Shown here: positions 26,023-35,704 of the stretch, in pieces
How positions within the stretch are numbered: position 1 is the stretch's first letter
Layout: each line of letters begins with the position of its first letter
DNA from: Pseudogulbenkiania subflava DSM 22618
GTDB taxonomy: Bacteria > Pseudomonadota > Gammaproteobacteria > Burkholderiales > Chromobacteriaceae
Length of the DNA: 64,000 nucleotides
Direction of reading: 5' to 3'
Assembly (NCBI RefSeq): GCF_900177275.1
Contig: NZ_FXAG01000003.1
Location: 154,774 to 218,773 of the forward strand
The notes under the pieces: model-generated
Told to the model about the DNA's origin: nothing
Database searches by the model: none
Seen by the model: only the letters and a program-made list of their open reading frames with translations
Made by a program: the position numbers and the translations under genes

Positions 26023-27188
26023 TCGAGCCGTTCCAGCGCCGGCGCCAGCAAGTCGTCGAGCCCCTGGCCGATGTCGTCGTCGTAGCCGACGTCGGAACGG
26101 TAGACGAAGAGCTGGAACAGCTCCGAGAGCGGGATCGTCTCGAGCTTGCGCATCAGCACCCAACCGTCGCGCTGGCCGCGCTGGGCGTAACCCAGCTGCG
26201 CCAGCTTGTCGAGCACCAGCCCGAGTTCGTCGTAGCCCACCTGTACCTCGCGCCGCAGTTCCACCGGCGTCAGCGCCACGCCCTGGCGCTGCGCGGTGTC
26301 GAGCAGCAGCAGCACCTCCAGCGCGTCGAGGAAGCGGCGCCGCGGCTCGAAGCGGCGGCGCCACGCCTGCCCCTCCCAGTACGACAGCGAGGCGGTGAAC
26401 ACCGCCCCGGTCAGCACCACCAGCCACAGGCAGTACACCCACAGCAACAGGATCGGGATGCTGGCGAAGGCGCCGTACACCAGCTTGTACGACGCCACCT
26501 CGCCGATGTAGAAGCCGAACACCGCCTTGGTAACTTCCAGCAGCAAGGCGGTGGCCAACGCCCCCCACAGTGCGTGGCGATAGGGCACGAAACGGTTCGG
26601 CACCACGCGGTACAGCAGTGACAACACCAGCGTGGTCAGGAAGATGCTGCCGCCGCGCTGCAGCAGTTCGTCCAGCAGGCGCGAGTAGCGCTCGAAATGG
26701 GTCGCCTTGAGCAGCCAGTGCCAGCCGATCAGGCCGCCGCCGAAGGCGATCGGCCCCAGCGTCAGCACGCTCCAGTACACCATGCCCTGCTGCAGCCAGG
26801 GACGGCTGCGGCGCACGCTCCAGATGGCGTTGAAGGTGCGCTCGATGGTGGACATCAGCATCAGCGAGGTCAGCCCCAGCATGACGATGCCGGCGGCGGT
26901 CAGCTTCTCGGCGTTGTCTGCGAACTGGCGCATGTAGACGGTGATCACCTTGCCCGCGAACTCCGGCACCAGCGTCGACAGCAGCATCAGCTTGAAGCGC
27001 GCGCTGTAGTCGGCAAACACCGGGAACGCCGCCACCACCGTCAGCACGATGGTCAACAGCGGCACCAGCGCCAGCAAGGTGGTGAAGGTCAGGCTGCCGG
27101 CCACCTGCAGCACGCGGTGCGTGCCGACCCGGCGGGCGAGGAAACGGGCGAAGCCGCGGTAGGGTTCAATTCGATTGGCAAGACACAT
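25977..27188 (-). CDS. YihY/BrkB family inner-membrane protein
   Basis: A 403-residue protein of the YihY/virulence factor BrkB family. About six hydrophobic segments lie in the first 275 residues; motifs include SLTFTTLLALVPLLTIVLT, LMLMSTIERTFNAIW and the VYGAFASIPILLLWVYCLW helix. The remaining about 125 residues are a soluble tail with a winged-helix look (LTPVELRREVQVGYDELGLVLDKLAQLGY). The family was once called ribonuclease BN in error; its real function is unknown. The 3' end overlaps DUF3025 antisense. Confidence 0.9.
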   Translation of the reverse strand: MCLANRIEPYRGFARFLARRVGTHRVLQVAGSLTFTTLLALVPLLTIVLTVVAAFPVFADYSARFKLMLLSTLVPEFAGKVITVYMRQFADNAEKLTAAGIVMLGLTSLMLMSTIERTFNAIWSVRRSRPWLQQGMVYWSVLTLGPIAFGGGLIGWHWLLKATHFERYSRLLDELLQRGGSIFLTTLVLSLLYRVVPNRFVPYRHALWGALATALLLEVTKAVFGFYIGEVASYKLVYGAFASIPILLLWVYCLWLVVLTGAVFTASLSYWEGQAWRRRFEPRRRFLDALEVLLLLDTAQRQGVALTPVELRREVQVGYDELGLVLDKLAQLGYAQRGQRDGWVLMRKLETIPLSELFQLFVYRSDVGYDDDIGQGLDDLLAPALERLDQETLADFARRVGRK

Positions 27189-27279
27189 GAATGGATCAGA
27201 ATTTCGGCAAAGGGACTAAAGAGTGCTCGGAATGACGGAAAATTCCGCCCGGCGCGGCAAACCCGCCGAATTGCACTCA

Positions 27280-27513
27280 GGGCCTATTTCAGCAGGCGAG
27301 CGAGCCCAAGCAGGTTGAGTGTCGCCGGAGCGCCGGAACCGGAATGTACACGAAGTACATAAGGATTCCGCATCGCTGAGCGAATTACTGCGTGCAAATC
27401 CATCGCTGAGCCAATCGAAGATTGGCACGCAGGGATTTGCTCAGCGAGAGATTCGCACGCAGTCCGCCGACGCTCAAGATGCAAAGGCGTAGCCGCCTGA
27501 TGGAATGGGCTCT
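27280..27513. repeat. Repeat copy A (flank type 1, with hairpin core)
   Basis: Fills most of the 369-base gap between the divergent yihY and wrbA genes. It shares its two outer flanks with copy D at 36250: a left block around CGAGCC..AAG..CAGGTTG and a right block CGCTCAAGATGC.AAGGCG ending GAATGGGCTCT, with imperfect inverted tips. Between them are the common left module (GGAACCGGAATG at 27335 to ATTCCGCATCGCTGAG) and a large hairpin: arms TGCGTGCAAATCC..CGCTGAGC and GCTCAGCGAGAGATTCGCACGCA, with apical stem GCCAATC/GATTGGC (27410-27416 and 27420-27426). No gene or coding signal is seen in it. Short promoter elements for either flanking gene may lie inside. Confidence 0.85.
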
Positions 27514-27521
27514 AAGATTGA

Positions 27522-28160
<639 letters not shown>

Positions 28161-28265
28161 GAAGGCAACGAGGGCATTACCGTTACGCCGCTACGCTACC
28201 TTATTCAGTCCAAGCTGGAGCACATTGATGATGGGTTGCGCTACGCCTTCGAAGCCAAAATAGAG

Positions 28266-28596
28266 GTGAGTCACCCCACTCCCCCGTTGGCCCGTACCGC
28301 TTGGGCTGGGTGGGGCAAGGTTTTAAGCCGCCGCTTGTTTGAGCGATTTGACGTTAGCAAATGGTCCGCTGAGCAAATCTCCGCGTGCCAATCCATCGCT
28401 GAGCAAATCAAAGATTTGCACGCAGAGATTGGCTCAGCGATGGATTTGCACGCATGGAGTTTGGCGGCGCCTGGCCCCATCCTGACCACGCGGGAATTCA
28501 CGGGCTGTCGGGGTCGCCTGGGGTTGCAAGGGGGCTGGCGAGACAGCTCCCTTGCCTGCCGGCGGTCAGTACCGCCCCTAAACGTCGTCCGCCTAA
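28266..28596. repeat. Repeat copy B (flank type 3, core inserted)
   Basis: Lies in the 458-base gap between the convergent wrbA and ampG genes. It matches copy E (46430-46670) over two blocks: GGCAAGGTTTTAAGCCGCC through GACGTTAGCAAAT, and GAGTTTGGCGGCGCC through a terminal CGTCCGC. Between the blocks E has three bases (CGC) and B has 94 (28363-28456). Those 94 bases are the hairpin core known from copies A and C, with apical stem GCAAATC/GATTTGC (28403-28409 and 28413-28419). A second hairpin, GCAAGGGGGCTG/CAGCTCCCTTGC, is at 28526-28555. No gene is seen between 28161 and 28618. Confidence 0.88.
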
Positions 28597-28618
28597 GAGA
28601 ACACTTACGCAGTAGTTC

Positions 28619-29974
28619 TCAACCGTCGTCGCGCCCCCACGGCGCGACCTTCGCCAGCAACGCCATGCCCGGCAACGCCAGCAGCGTGCACAGCAGGAAG
28701 AACGGAGCCCAGCCGATGGCCTCGACCAGGTAGCCGGTGGCGGCGTTGGCCACGGTGCGCGGCACCGCCGCCAGGCTGGTGAACAGCGCGAACTGGGTGG
28801 CGGTGTAGGCCGGGTGCGTGGTGCGCGCGATGTAGGCGACGAAGGCGGCGGTGCCGAGGCCGACGCCGAGCGCCTCGAAGCCGATCACCAGCGCCAGGCG
28901 CGACAGCTCCGCCGCTCCGATGGCGGTGAACGGCCCCTGTCCGGCCAGCCAGGCAAAGCCCAGGATCGACACCACCTGCACCACGCCGAACGCCCACAGC
29001 GCGCGGTTGATGCCGAGCTTGATCATCCACACCCCGCCCAGCAAGCCGCCGATCACCGCCGGCCACAGCCCGGCATGCTTCGCCACCAGGCCGATCTCGG
29101 ACTTGGTGAAGCCCATGTCGAGGTAGAACGGCGTGGCCAGCGCGGTGGCCATGCTGTCGCCCAGCTTGTAGAGGAAGATGAAGCCCAGCACCAGCGCGGC
29201 ACCCTTGAGGCCGCTGCGGGTGAGGAATTCGTGGAACGGCTCGATCACCGCCTCGCGCAGCGTCTTCGGCGCCGCCGCGGCCAGTTTCGGTTCGCTCACC
29301 GCGAGCGTCATCGCTACCCCCGGCAGCATGAATAGCGCCGTGATCCAGAACACCGTGCCCCACGGCAGGTGGTCGGCCAGGATCAGCGACAGCGAGCCGG
29401 GAATCAGGCTGGCCAGGCGGTAGGCATTGATGTGGATGGTGTTGCCCAGCCCCAGCTCCTGGTCGCGGAGGATCTCGCGACGGAAGGCGTCGAGCACGAT
29501 GTCCTGGCTCGCCGAGCAGAACGCCACCGCCAGCGCCAGCGCGGCGATCGACCACAGCTCCTGCTTCGGCGTGAACACGCCGAACGCCGCCATGGTCGCG
29601 ATCAGGGCAAGCTGGGTCAGCAACATCCAGCCACGCCGGCGGCCGAACAGCGGCGGCACGAAGCGGTCCATCAGCGGCGCCCAGACGAACTTCCAGGTGA
29701 ACGGCAGCTGGATCAGCGCGAACAGGCCAATCGCCTTGAGGTCCACCCCCTCGCTCCGGAGCCAGGCCGGCAGCAGGTTGATCAGCGTGTAGAGCGGCAG
29801 GCCCGAGGCGAAGCCGGTGAACACGCAGGTCAGCATGGTGCGCGAGAAGATCAGGTGGCGCCAGTCGATAGCGCGCGGCCGGAGGGCCTCCCCCGCGTCG
29901 CCGTCGGGACGCGCCCCGACCGGTCCTGCGTCCAGTACGTTTTCCCGTTTCTCGTCGCCAAACCCTCGGCTCAT
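28619..29974 (-). CDS. ampG: AmpG-type muropeptide permease (MFS)
   Basis: A 451-residue major facilitator protein with about 12 membrane segments. The start of the transport domain, FTGFASGLPLYTLINLLPAWLRSEGVDL (about 53-80), and the segments FTWKFVWAPLMDRF, SASQDIVLDAFRREIL and YIARTTHPAYTATQFALFTSL are characteristic of AmpG, which imports anhydro-muropeptides for cell-wall recycling. An N-terminal cytoplasmic extension of about 40 residues precedes the first helix. No beta-lactamase or AmpR gene is nearby. Its stop codon abuts the edge of the copy B region. Confidence 0.9.
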   Translation of the reverse strand: MSRGFGDEKRENVLDAGPVGARPDGDAGEALRPRAIDWRHLIFSRTMLTCVFTGFASGLPLYTLINLLPAWLRSEGVDLKAIGLFALIQLPFTWKFVWAPLMDRFVPPLFGRRRGWMLLTQLALIATMAAFGVFTPKQELWSIAALALAVAFCSASQDIVLDAFRREILRDQELGLGNTIHINAYRLASLIPGSLSLILADHLPWGTVFWITALFMLPGVAMTLAVSEPKLAAAAPKTLREAVIEPFHEFLTRSGLKGAALVLGFIFLYKLGDSMATALATPFYLDMGFTKSEIGLVAKHAGLWPAVIGGLLGGVWMIKLGINRALWAFGVVQVVSILGFAWLAGQGPFTAIGAAELSRLALVIGFEALGVGLGTAAFVAYIARTTHPAYTATQFALFTSLAAVPRTVANAATGYLVEAIGWAPFFLLCTLLALPGMALLAKVAPWGRDDG

Positions 29975-30028
29975 CGTGCAAATCCCTTCAAATTACAGCA
30001 GCAAGGGGCCGTGCCCCCGGCCAAACCC

Positions 30029-30634
30029 TCATCCGCGGCGCGCCACGCGGTAGAACGCCAGGCTGCCGCGCAGGTTGGGCAGGACACGGATGCGCCGCCC
30101 CTCGTTCATCACCACCCGCTCCAGCACGCCGATGCCGTTCTTGGCGCACAGCGCCTCGAAGTCGCCCAGCATGCACCAGTGGATGTTGGGGGTGTCGTAC
30201 CACTGGTAAGGGATGGTTTCCGATACCGGCATGTGACCCTGCAGGATCTGCCAGCGGTTTTCCCAAAAGCCGAAGTTGGGGAAGGTAACGATGGCCTCGC
30301 GCCCGACGCGCAGCATCTCCAGCAGGATTTCCTCGGTGTGCTGCATCGCCTGGATAGTCTGCGACAGGATGACGTGGTCGAAGCTGCCGTCGTGGAAATC
30401 GGCCAGCCCCGCCTCCAGGTCGCCCTGCACCGCGTTGACGCCGGCGGTGACGCAGCGCGCGATGTTGCCGACGTCGATCTCCACACCGTAGCCGACCACC
30501 TGCTTGTGGCTCTGCAGATGGGCCAAGAGGGCGCCGTCGCCGCAGCCCAGGTCGAGCACGCGGGCGCGCGCGGGAATCCAGTCGGCGATCAGTTGCAGGT
30601 CGGGGCGCAAGGTCGTAGCGGAGTGCTGGCTCAT
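30029..30634 (-). CDS. metW: Methionine biosynthesis protein MetW
   Basis: A 201-residue class I SAM-dependent methyltransferase-fold protein: [17 protein letters not shown] (about 23-39) is the SAM-binding loop, followed by the MetW-typical [24 protein letters not shown] and [21 protein letters not shown]. MetW is required with MetX for homoserine acylation in several bacteria. Its ATG overlaps the metX stop by four bases, the usual metX-metW coupling. Confidence 0.95.
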   Translation of the reverse strand: MSQHSATTLRPDLQLIADWIPARARVLDLGCGDGALLAHLQSHKQVVGYGVEIDVGNIARCVTAGVNAVQGDLEAGLADFHDGSFDHVILSQTIQAMQHTEEILLEMLRVGREAIVTFPNFGFWENRWQILQGHMPVSETIPYQWYDTPNIHWCMLGDFEALCAKNGIGVLERVVMNEGRRIRVLPNLRGSLAFYRVARRG

Positions 30635-31773
30635 GCCGCCACCTCCTTGGCTACACGGTCGAGGTAGGCGCGCATCAGGTCCACGTAGGGTTGGTCGGTC
30701 ATCAGGAAGGCATCGTGGCCGTGGGTGGATTCGATCTCGCCGTAGGCCACGCGCTTGTCGGCGGCGATCAGGCCCTGCACCAGCTCGCGCGAGCGCAAGG
30801 GCGAGAAGCGCCAGTCGGAGGTGAAGCTCGCCACCAGGAAGTTGGCGGTCGCCTTCTTCAGCGCCACCACCAGGTCGCCGCCGTGGTCCTTGGCCGGATC
30901 GAAGTAGTCCAGCGCCTTGGTCATCAAGAGGTAGGTGTTGGCGTCGAAGTAGTCGGAGAACTTGTCGCCCTGGTAGCGCAGGTAGGACTCGATCTCGAAC
31001 TCGACGTCGTAGCCGAACTTGTACTCGCCGGAGCGCAGCATGCGGCCGAATTTCTCGCCCATGCCGTCGTCCGACAGATAGGTGATGTGGCCCAGCATGC
31101 GCGCCAGGCGCAGGCCGCGGCGCGGGATGGCGTCGTTCTGGTAGAAGTCGCCGCCGTGGAAATCCGGGTCGGTGAGGATGGCCTGGCGCGCCACGTCGTT
31201 GAAGGCGATGTTCTGCGCCGACAGCTTGGGCGCCGAGGCGATGACGATGGCGTTGGCGGCGCGGTCGGGGTAGTCGATGCTCCATTGCAGCGCCTGCATG
31301 CCGCCGAGCGAGCCGCCGATGATCGCCGCCCAGCGGTCGATGCCGAGGCGGTCGGCGAGCCGCGCCTGCGCCATCACCCAGTCCGGCACCGTCACCACCG
31401 GGAACGCCGAGCCCCACGGCTGGCGCGTGGCCGGGTTGATGCTGGAGGGGCCGGTGGAGCCGTGGCAGCCGCCCAGGTTGTTGAGCGCCACCACGAAGAA
31501 GCGGCGCGTGTCGATCGGCTTGCCCGGCCCGATCATGCTGTCCCACCAGCCGGGGCTCTTGTCGTCCGGCTGGTAGCGGCCGGCGGCGTGATGGTGGCCG
31601 GACAGCGCGTGGCAGATCAGGATGGCGTTGCTCTTGGCGGCGTTCAGCTCGCCGTAGGTCTCAAAGATCAGCTGGTACGACGTCAGCGTCTTGCCGCAGG
31701 CCAGATCGAGCGGCACGTCGAACAGCGCCTGCTGGGCGCTGACGATACCGACCGACGATTCGGTTGTGGACAT
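30631..31773 (-). CDS. metX: Homoserine O-acyltransferase MetX
   Basis: A 380-residue alpha/beta hydrolase-fold enzyme that activates homoserine for methionine synthesis (O-succinyl or O-acetyl product; not decidable here). The nucleophile elbow is [12 protein letters not shown] (about 145-156, Ser), the catalytic His sits in [10 protein letters not shown], and [16 protein letters not shown] is the conserved oxyanion region. The frame is open to a TTG at 31815, but ATG 31773 ([11 protein letters not shown]) fits the family. A TATAAT box at 31865-31860 could start an mRNA with about an 80-base leader; no known SAM riboswitch shape was recognised. Confidence 0.95.
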   Translation of the reverse strand: MSTTESSVGIVSAQQALFDVPLDLACGKTLTSYQLIFETYGELNAAKSNAILICHALSGHHHAAGRYQPDDKSPGWWDSMIGPGKPIDTRRFFVVALNNLGGCHGSTGPSSINPATRQPWGSAFPVVTVPDWVMAQARLADRLGIDRWAAIIGGSLGGMQALQWSIDYPDRAANAIVIASAPKLSAQNIAFNDVARQAILTDPDFHGGDFYQNDAIPRRGLRLARMLGHITYLSDDGMGEKFGRMLRSGEYKFGYDVEFEIESYLRYQGDKFSDYFDANTYLLMTKALDYFDPAKDHGGDLVVALKKATANFLVASFTSDWRFSPLRSRELVQGLIAADKRVAYGEIESTHGHDAFLMTDQPYVDLMRAYLDRVAKEVAA

Positions 31774-31859
31774 AGTGAAAACAGTGCCTCTTTGATATGG
31801 TTTTGTCGGCTTCAAGGCGTACGTGTTATGGCCGGTCCAGGCCGGCGCGGTTTTGACCG

Positions 31860-31865
31860 ATTATA
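31860..31865 (-). promoter_or_regulatory. -10 box for metX-metW
   Basis: Perfect TATAAT on the minus strand, 87 bases upstream of the metX ATG. No clear -35 hexamer. Confidence 0.45.
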
Positions 31866-31876
31866 TCTGCATCGGC

Positions 31877-31905
31877 TTGTGCGCATAGCACCGGCGCCGG
31901 ATAAT
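31877..31905 (+). promoter_or_regulatory. Sigma-70 promoter for the 60-residue membrane protein
   Basis: TTGTGC (31877-31882), 17 bases, GATAAT (31900-31905), with the ATG at 31933. Good spacing and good hexamers support the reality of the small gene. Confidence 0.55.
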
Positions 31906-31932
31906 CGCCTCTCCTTCCCGCCAGGGTCCCCC

Positions 31933-32115
31933 ATGATCGGTCGCCTGTTCAAGTTCTTCGTGCTCTGCGCCGTGCTCTACGCCGTGGCGCGCTGGCTGCT
32001 CAACCGCCGCCAGAAGGAGACGCTGCGCGAACTGTTCCAGACCCTGGCGCAGGCGCTCTTGATCAGCTCGCTGATCTTCGTCGGCCTCTACCTGGCGGGC
32101 TTCCAGCGGCTGTAG
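31933..32115 (+). CDS. Small two-helix membrane protein, function unknown
   Basis: A 60-residue protein. Two hydrophobic helices (about 4-23 and 41-57) flank a basic, polar middle (NRRQKETLREL). The start has AGGG in front and a well-formed promoter 28 bases upstream, and the codon positions have the strong third-position GC bias of real genes here. It lies between the divergent metX and the YhcC-type gene. I do not recognise a named family. Confidence 0.7.
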   Translation: MIGRLFKFFVLCAVLYAVARWLLNRRQKETLRELFQTLAQALLISSLIFVGLYLAGFQRL

Positions 32116-32239
32116 CCCCCCCCGAAGCGCGCCCCGCGCCAGACCGGCGCCGCGCCCCGGAATCCTTGATCCGGCTCAGGCCGGCGGCGCGGCAAAGCCG
32201 CTAGACTGCCGGCTTTTCCGCCGACGAGGCCGGCCGCGC

Positions 32240-33160
32240 ATGGATCTGACCCGCCACCTTCACACCTTCGGCCATTACCTCAAGACCCGTTTCGGGGAAA
32301 AGGTGCACAAGCTGTCGCTGGCCGGCGACTTCACCTGCCCCAACCGCGACGGCACGCTGGACCGCGGCGGCTGCACCTTCTGCGACGTCAAAAGCTTCGG
32401 CCGCGACGCCGCCGCCCTCTCCATCGCCGAGCAGATCGCGCGCGAAAAGCACAAGACCGACCGCGCCCGGCGCTATCTGGCCTATTTCCAGGCCTACACC
32501 AGCACCTACGCCGAAGTGAGCACGCTCAAGGCGCTGTACGACGAGGCGGCGACGCAGAGCGACGTGGTCGGGCTGTGCGTCGGCACGCGCCCGGACTGCG
32601 TGCCGGACAGCGCGCTCGACCTGCTCGCCGGCTACCAGCAGCAGGGCTACGAGATCTGGCTCGAGCTCGGCCTGCAGACCGCGCACGACGCCACCCAGGA
32701 GCGCATCCGGCGCGGCCACGGCCTGGCCGACTACCGCGACGCGGTGCAGCGGGCGCATCGGCGCGGGCTCAAGGTCTGTACCCATTTGATCGCTGGCCTG
32801 CCCGGCGAGGACAATGCCCACGTGCGCCAGACGCTGGCCACGGTGCTCGACATCGGCGTCGAGGGGCTCAAGCTGCACCCGCTGATGATCGTGCGCGGCA
32901 GCCGCATGGCGGCGCAGTACCGGCGCGGCGAGATCGCCCCGCTGACGCAGGAGCACTACGCCGCGCTGGCGGCCGAGCTGATCCGCCACACCCCGCCCGA
33001 GGTGGTCTATCATCGGGTCTCCGCCACCGCGCAGGCCCCGACCCTGATCGCCCCGGCGTGGTGCGGCCCGCGCTGGCCGGCGCTGCAGGCGATCGCCGGT
33101 CAGCTGGCCGCCGCCGGGCCGCAGGGCAGCGCGCTCGGCCGCCCCTGGTCGGGTGCCTGA
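32240..33160 (+). CDS. YhcC-type radical SAM protein (TIGR01212 family)
   Basis: A 306-residue radical SAM protein. Instead of CxxxCxxC the cluster ligands are in [17 protein letters not shown] (about 35-51), the spaced arrangement of the YhcC/TIGR01212 family. [33 protein letters not shown] and [20 protein letters not shown] are further family blocks. The substrate is unknown; the fold is related to Elp3 and methylthiotransferase enzymes. Confidence 0.9.
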   Translation: MDLTRHLHTFGHYLKTRFGEKVHKLSLAGDFTCPNRDGTLDRGGCTFCDVKSFGRDAAALSIAEQIAREKHKTDRARRYLAYFQAYTSTYAEVSTLKALYDEAATQSDVVGLCVGTRPDCVPDSALDLLAGYQQQGYEIWLELGLQTAHDATQERIRRGHGLADYRDAVQRAHRRGLKVCTHLIAGLPGEDNAHVRQTLATVLDIGVEGLKLHPLMIVRGSRMAAQYRRGEIAPLTQEHYAALAAELIRHTPPEVVYHRVSATAQAPTLIAPAWCGPRWPALQAIAGQLAAAGPQGSALGRPWSGA

Positions 33161-33245
33161 ACGCGACGGCGCAACCGTTTTAGCCGCCGGCTGTCAGATC
33201 AGACCGGGTGCGCCGACTAAGGCGTATTCCCCGTGGAGATTGCCC

Positions 33246-34154
33246 ATGCTGATCCAGAAGCCGTCCGACATCCCGCCCTCCGAGATCACCCCGGAAGCGG
33301 TCTACCTGAACCGCCGCAGCTTCATGCTCGGCGCCGCCGGCCTGTTGCTGTCGGCCGAGACGCTGGCCGCGCTCGCCGCCAAGAAGAGCCCGCTGTCGAC
33401 CGGCGAGCCGCCCAACAGCCTGAAGGACATCACCGGCTACAACAACTACTACGAGTTCGGCACCGACAAGGCCGACCCGGCCGCCAACGCCGGACGGCTG
33501 AAGACGCGGCCGTGGAACGTGGTGGTCGACGGCGACGTGATGAAGCCGCGCAGCTTCGGCATCGAGGAACTGCTGAAATTCCCGCAGGAGGAGCGCATCT
33601 ACCGGCTGCGTTGCGTCGAGGGCTGGAGCATGGTGATCCCGTGGATCGGCTTTCCGCTCGCCAGCCTGCTCAAGCAGGTGCAGCCCACCGGCCAGGCCAA
33701 GTACGTCGCCTTCGAGACGCTGCAGCGCCCGGCGGAGATGCCCGGCCAGCAGCGCCGCGTGCTGGACTGGCCGTACCGCGAGGGACTGCGCCTGGACGAG
33801 GCGCTGCACCCGCTGACCCTGCTGGCGGTCGGCCTCTACGGCAACCCGCTGCCGAACCAGAACGGCGCGCCGATCCGGCTGGTGGTGCCGTGGAAGTACG
33901 GTTTCAAGAGCATCAAGTCCATCGTGCGCATCCGCCTCACCGACAAGCAGCCACCGACCAGCTGGAACCTGGCGGCGCCGGACGAATACGGCTTCTACTC
34001 CAACGTCAACCCGGCGGTCGACCACCCGCGCTGGAGCCAGGCCAGCGAGCGGCGCATCGGCGAGTTCTTCAAGCGCAAGACGCTGCCGTTCAACGGTTAC
34101 GCCGACCAGGTCGCCGGCCTGTATCGGGGAATGGACCTGCGCCGTGATTTCTGA
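33246..34154 (+). CDS. msrP: Periplasmic methionine sulfoxide reductase, catalytic subunit MsrP
   Basis: A 302-residue molybdoenzyme (formerly YedY) that repairs oxidised methionine in periplasmic proteins. A twin-arginine signal, [23 protein letters not shown], is at about 22-44. The molybdenum-ligand Cys lies in [20 protein letters not shown] (about residue 122). The frame runs further upstream, but ATG 33246 ([17 protein letters not shown]) is the usual start. The stop overlaps the msrQ start by 11 bases. Confidence 0.96.
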   Translation: MLIQKPSDIPPSEITPEAVYLNRRSFMLGAAGLLLSAETLAALAAKKSPLSTGEPPNSLKDITGYNNYYEFGTDKADPAANAGRLKTRPWNVVVDGDVMKPRSFGIEELLKFPQEERIYRLRCVEGWSMVIPWIGFPLASLLKQVQPTGQAKYVAFETLQRPAEMPGQQRRVLDWPYREGLRLDEALHPLTLLAVGLYGNPLPNQNGAPIRLVVPWKYGFKSIKSIVRIRLTDKQPPTSWNLAAPDEYGFYSNVNPAVDHPRWSQASERRIGEFFKRKTLPFNGYADQVAGLYRGMDLRRDF

Positions 34155-34821
34155 CAAGACCCTGCCCGCCTCCACCCTCCCCAGTGCTTCGGCCAACCTT
34201 GCCCGCCCCGCGTCACGGCCGCTCGCCCTCGCCAAGGCGCTGGTCTTCATCGCCTGCCTGCTGCCGCTGGCGCGCACGGCGTGGATCGTCGTCGACGGCC
34301 AGGCGGTCAACCCTATCGAGTTCATCACCCGCTCCACCGGCACCTGGACGCTGGTCTGGCTGCTGGCCACACTGGCCGTCACGCCACTGCGCCGGCTCAC
34401 CGGCTGGAACGTGCTGCAGCGTTTCCGCCGCCTGCTCGGGCTGTTCGCCTTCTGCTACGCCGCGCTGCACTTCACCACCTATCTGTGGCTGGACCAGTTC
34501 TTCGACTGGCACGCCATCGTCAAGGACATCGCCAAGCGCCCCTTCATCACCGTCGGCTTCGCCGCGCTGTTGCTGATGACGCCGCTCGCCGTCACCTCGA
34601 CCGACGGCTGGCTGCGCCGGCTCAAGCGCAACTGGGGGCGGCTGCACCGGCTGGTGTACGCGGTGGCGATACTCGGCGTCACCCACTACTGGTGGCTGGT
34701 GAAGAAGGACATCCGCCAGCCGCTGATCTACGCCGCGGTGCTGGCGCTGCTGCTGGGGCTGCGGCTCTACTGGCGCGCCCGCCCGGCCCGGCACGCGGCC
34801 CAGGGCAGGCCAACGACATGA
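34144..34821 (+). CDS. msrQ: Heme-binding membrane subunit MsrQ
   Basis: A 225-residue membrane protein (formerly YedZ) with about six helices of the ferric-reductase-like domain; histidines in [13 protein letters not shown] and [29 protein letters not shown] are the expected heme ligands. It passes electrons from the quinone pool to MsrP. It starts at GTG 34144 inside the end of msrP and ends before a terminator. Confidence 0.94.
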   Translation: MISDKTLPASTLPSASANLARPASRPLALAKALVFIACLLPLARTAWIVVDGQAVNPIEFITRSTGTWTLVWLLATLAVTPLRRLTGWNVLQRFRRLLGLFAFCYAALHFTTYLWLDQFFDWHAIVKDIAKRPFITVGFAALLLMTPLAVTSTDGWLRRLKRNWGRLHRLVYAVAILGVTHYWWLVKKDIRQPLIYAAVLALLLGLRLYWRARPARHAAQGRPTT

Positions 34822-34822
34822 A

Positions 34823-34846
34823 AAAGGCCGCCTCGCGGCGGCCTTT
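34823..34846 (+). terminator. Intrinsic terminator after msrPQ
   Basis: AAAGGCCGCC / GGCGGCCTTT perfect 10-bp stem with TCGC loop, directly after the msrQ stop. The T tract is short. Confidence 0.75.
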
Positions 34847-34880
34847 CGGCACGGAACGGACGACTCAGAGGGGAGAAAGA

Positions 34881-35071
34881 AATCGTCGCGAGCGATCCTC
34901 AGCGGGGTAAAGAGCAGCACAGGAACCGGAGTGGACATGGAGTCCATGAGGATTCCGCATCGCTGAGCGAATCTCTGCGCGCCCATCTTTGAAGATGGGC
35001 TCAGCGATAGATTCGCACGCAGAGCGCATGAACCCCGCTCAGGGGCGCGCAGCAGATTTACTCATCAGCTC
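34881..35071. repeat. Repeat copy C (flank type 2, with hairpin core)
   Basis: Lies between the convergent msrQ and hsp20 genes. The outer flanks match copy F at 52413: left GTCGCGAGCG..CCTC..GCG and AGAGCAGCACAG, right GCGCATGA.CCCCG..CAGGGGCG and CGCAGCAGAT. Inside is the common left module (GGAACCGG from 34922, a small hairpin TGGAC/GTCCA, then GAGGATTCCGCATCGCTGAG) and a perfect apical hairpin GCCCATCTT-TG-AAGATGGGC (34981-35000), then GATTCGCACGCAG. The right end runs up to the hsp20 stop codon (minus-strand TGAGAGCTGATGAG). Confidence 0.85.
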
Positions 35072-35500
35072 TCACTCGATGGTCAGCCGGCGCGAAGTAC
35101 CGCCGGCCTTCTTCGGCAGCGTCAGCTCCAGCACCCCGTCGTTGTAACGCGCCGTGGCCGTGCTCTGGTCCACTTCCTGCGCCAGCTGGAAGCTGCGCGA
35201 CACCTGGCCGTAGTAGCGCTCGGAACGCAGCACGCGTTCGCCTTCCTTGGTCTCGGATTCTTTCTTCACCTCGGCAGAAATCTGCACCCGTCCGCCTTCG
35301 ATCTGCACGCTGATGTCTTCTTTCTTCACCCCGGGAATCTCGGCGTGCACGGTGTACGCCTTGTCGTCTTCCTTGACGTCGAGTTTGATACCGCCGGCCA
35401 GGTCGGCGCCGGCTTCGAAGCCGAACGGCCGTACGAAGAAGCCCTTGAACATGTCGTCGAGCAACGGTTCAAGACTGGTGCGACGAATCAGGTCTTTCAT
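35072..35500 (-). CDS. Small heat-shock protein Hsp20
   Basis: A 142-residue alpha-crystallin-type chaperone that holds unfolding proteins. The alpha-crystallin domain covers about 38-140, with the conserved IKLDVKEDDKAYTVHAEIPGVKKEDI and, near the end, the signature VDQSTATARYNDGVLELTLPKK. The C-terminal tail after the domain is short and lacks an obvious I-x-I motif. The ATG at 35500 follows GAGGAGGACACC, a strong Shine-Dalgarno site. A sigma-32-type promoter lies upstream. Confidence 0.95.
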   Translation of the reverse strand: MKDLIRRTSLEPLLDDMFKGFFVRPFGFEAGADLAGGIKLDVKEDDKAYTVHAEIPGVKKEDISVQIEGGRVQISAEVKKESETKEGERVLRSERYYGQVSRSFQLAQEVDQSTATARYNDGVLELTLPKKAGGTSRRLTIE

Positions 35501-35569
35501 GGTGTCCTCCTCTCGGGTTACAAGAAACAGTCCTCCGGCCGCCGGCATAACCGGTAGCCACTCACCTTA

Positions 35570-35598
35570 GGTATGGCCCTTAGCCGATGATTTTCAAG
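35570..35598 (-). promoter_or_regulatory. Heat-shock (sigma-32) promoter for hsp20
   Basis: On the minus strand CTTGAAA (35598-35592) is followed after 14 bases by GCCATACC (35577-35570), close to the RpoH consensus CTTGAAA-N11-16-CCCCATNT. The predicted start leaves a leader of about 60 bases before the ATG at 35500. Confidence 0.75.
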
Positions 35599-35704
35599 AC
35601 CTTAATCCGGGCTGGCTTGACCTGGCGCAAATCGGCGGCGGCATCTTGGCAGACACGCGGTTTCGCCCTACCCTGTCACCCTTTCTACCGCCACAACAAC
35701 AGCC

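Noticed and set aside
28271-28501. Short minus-strand frames in repeat copies B and E that resemble each other
   Set aside because: The resemblance follows from the DNA repeat; starts differ, no ribosome-binding sites, and the frames include hairpin sequence.
31774-31865. SAM riboswitch in the metX leader
   Set aside because: The leader is about 80 bases and shows no recognisable SAM-I, SAM-II or SAM-IV fold by eye.
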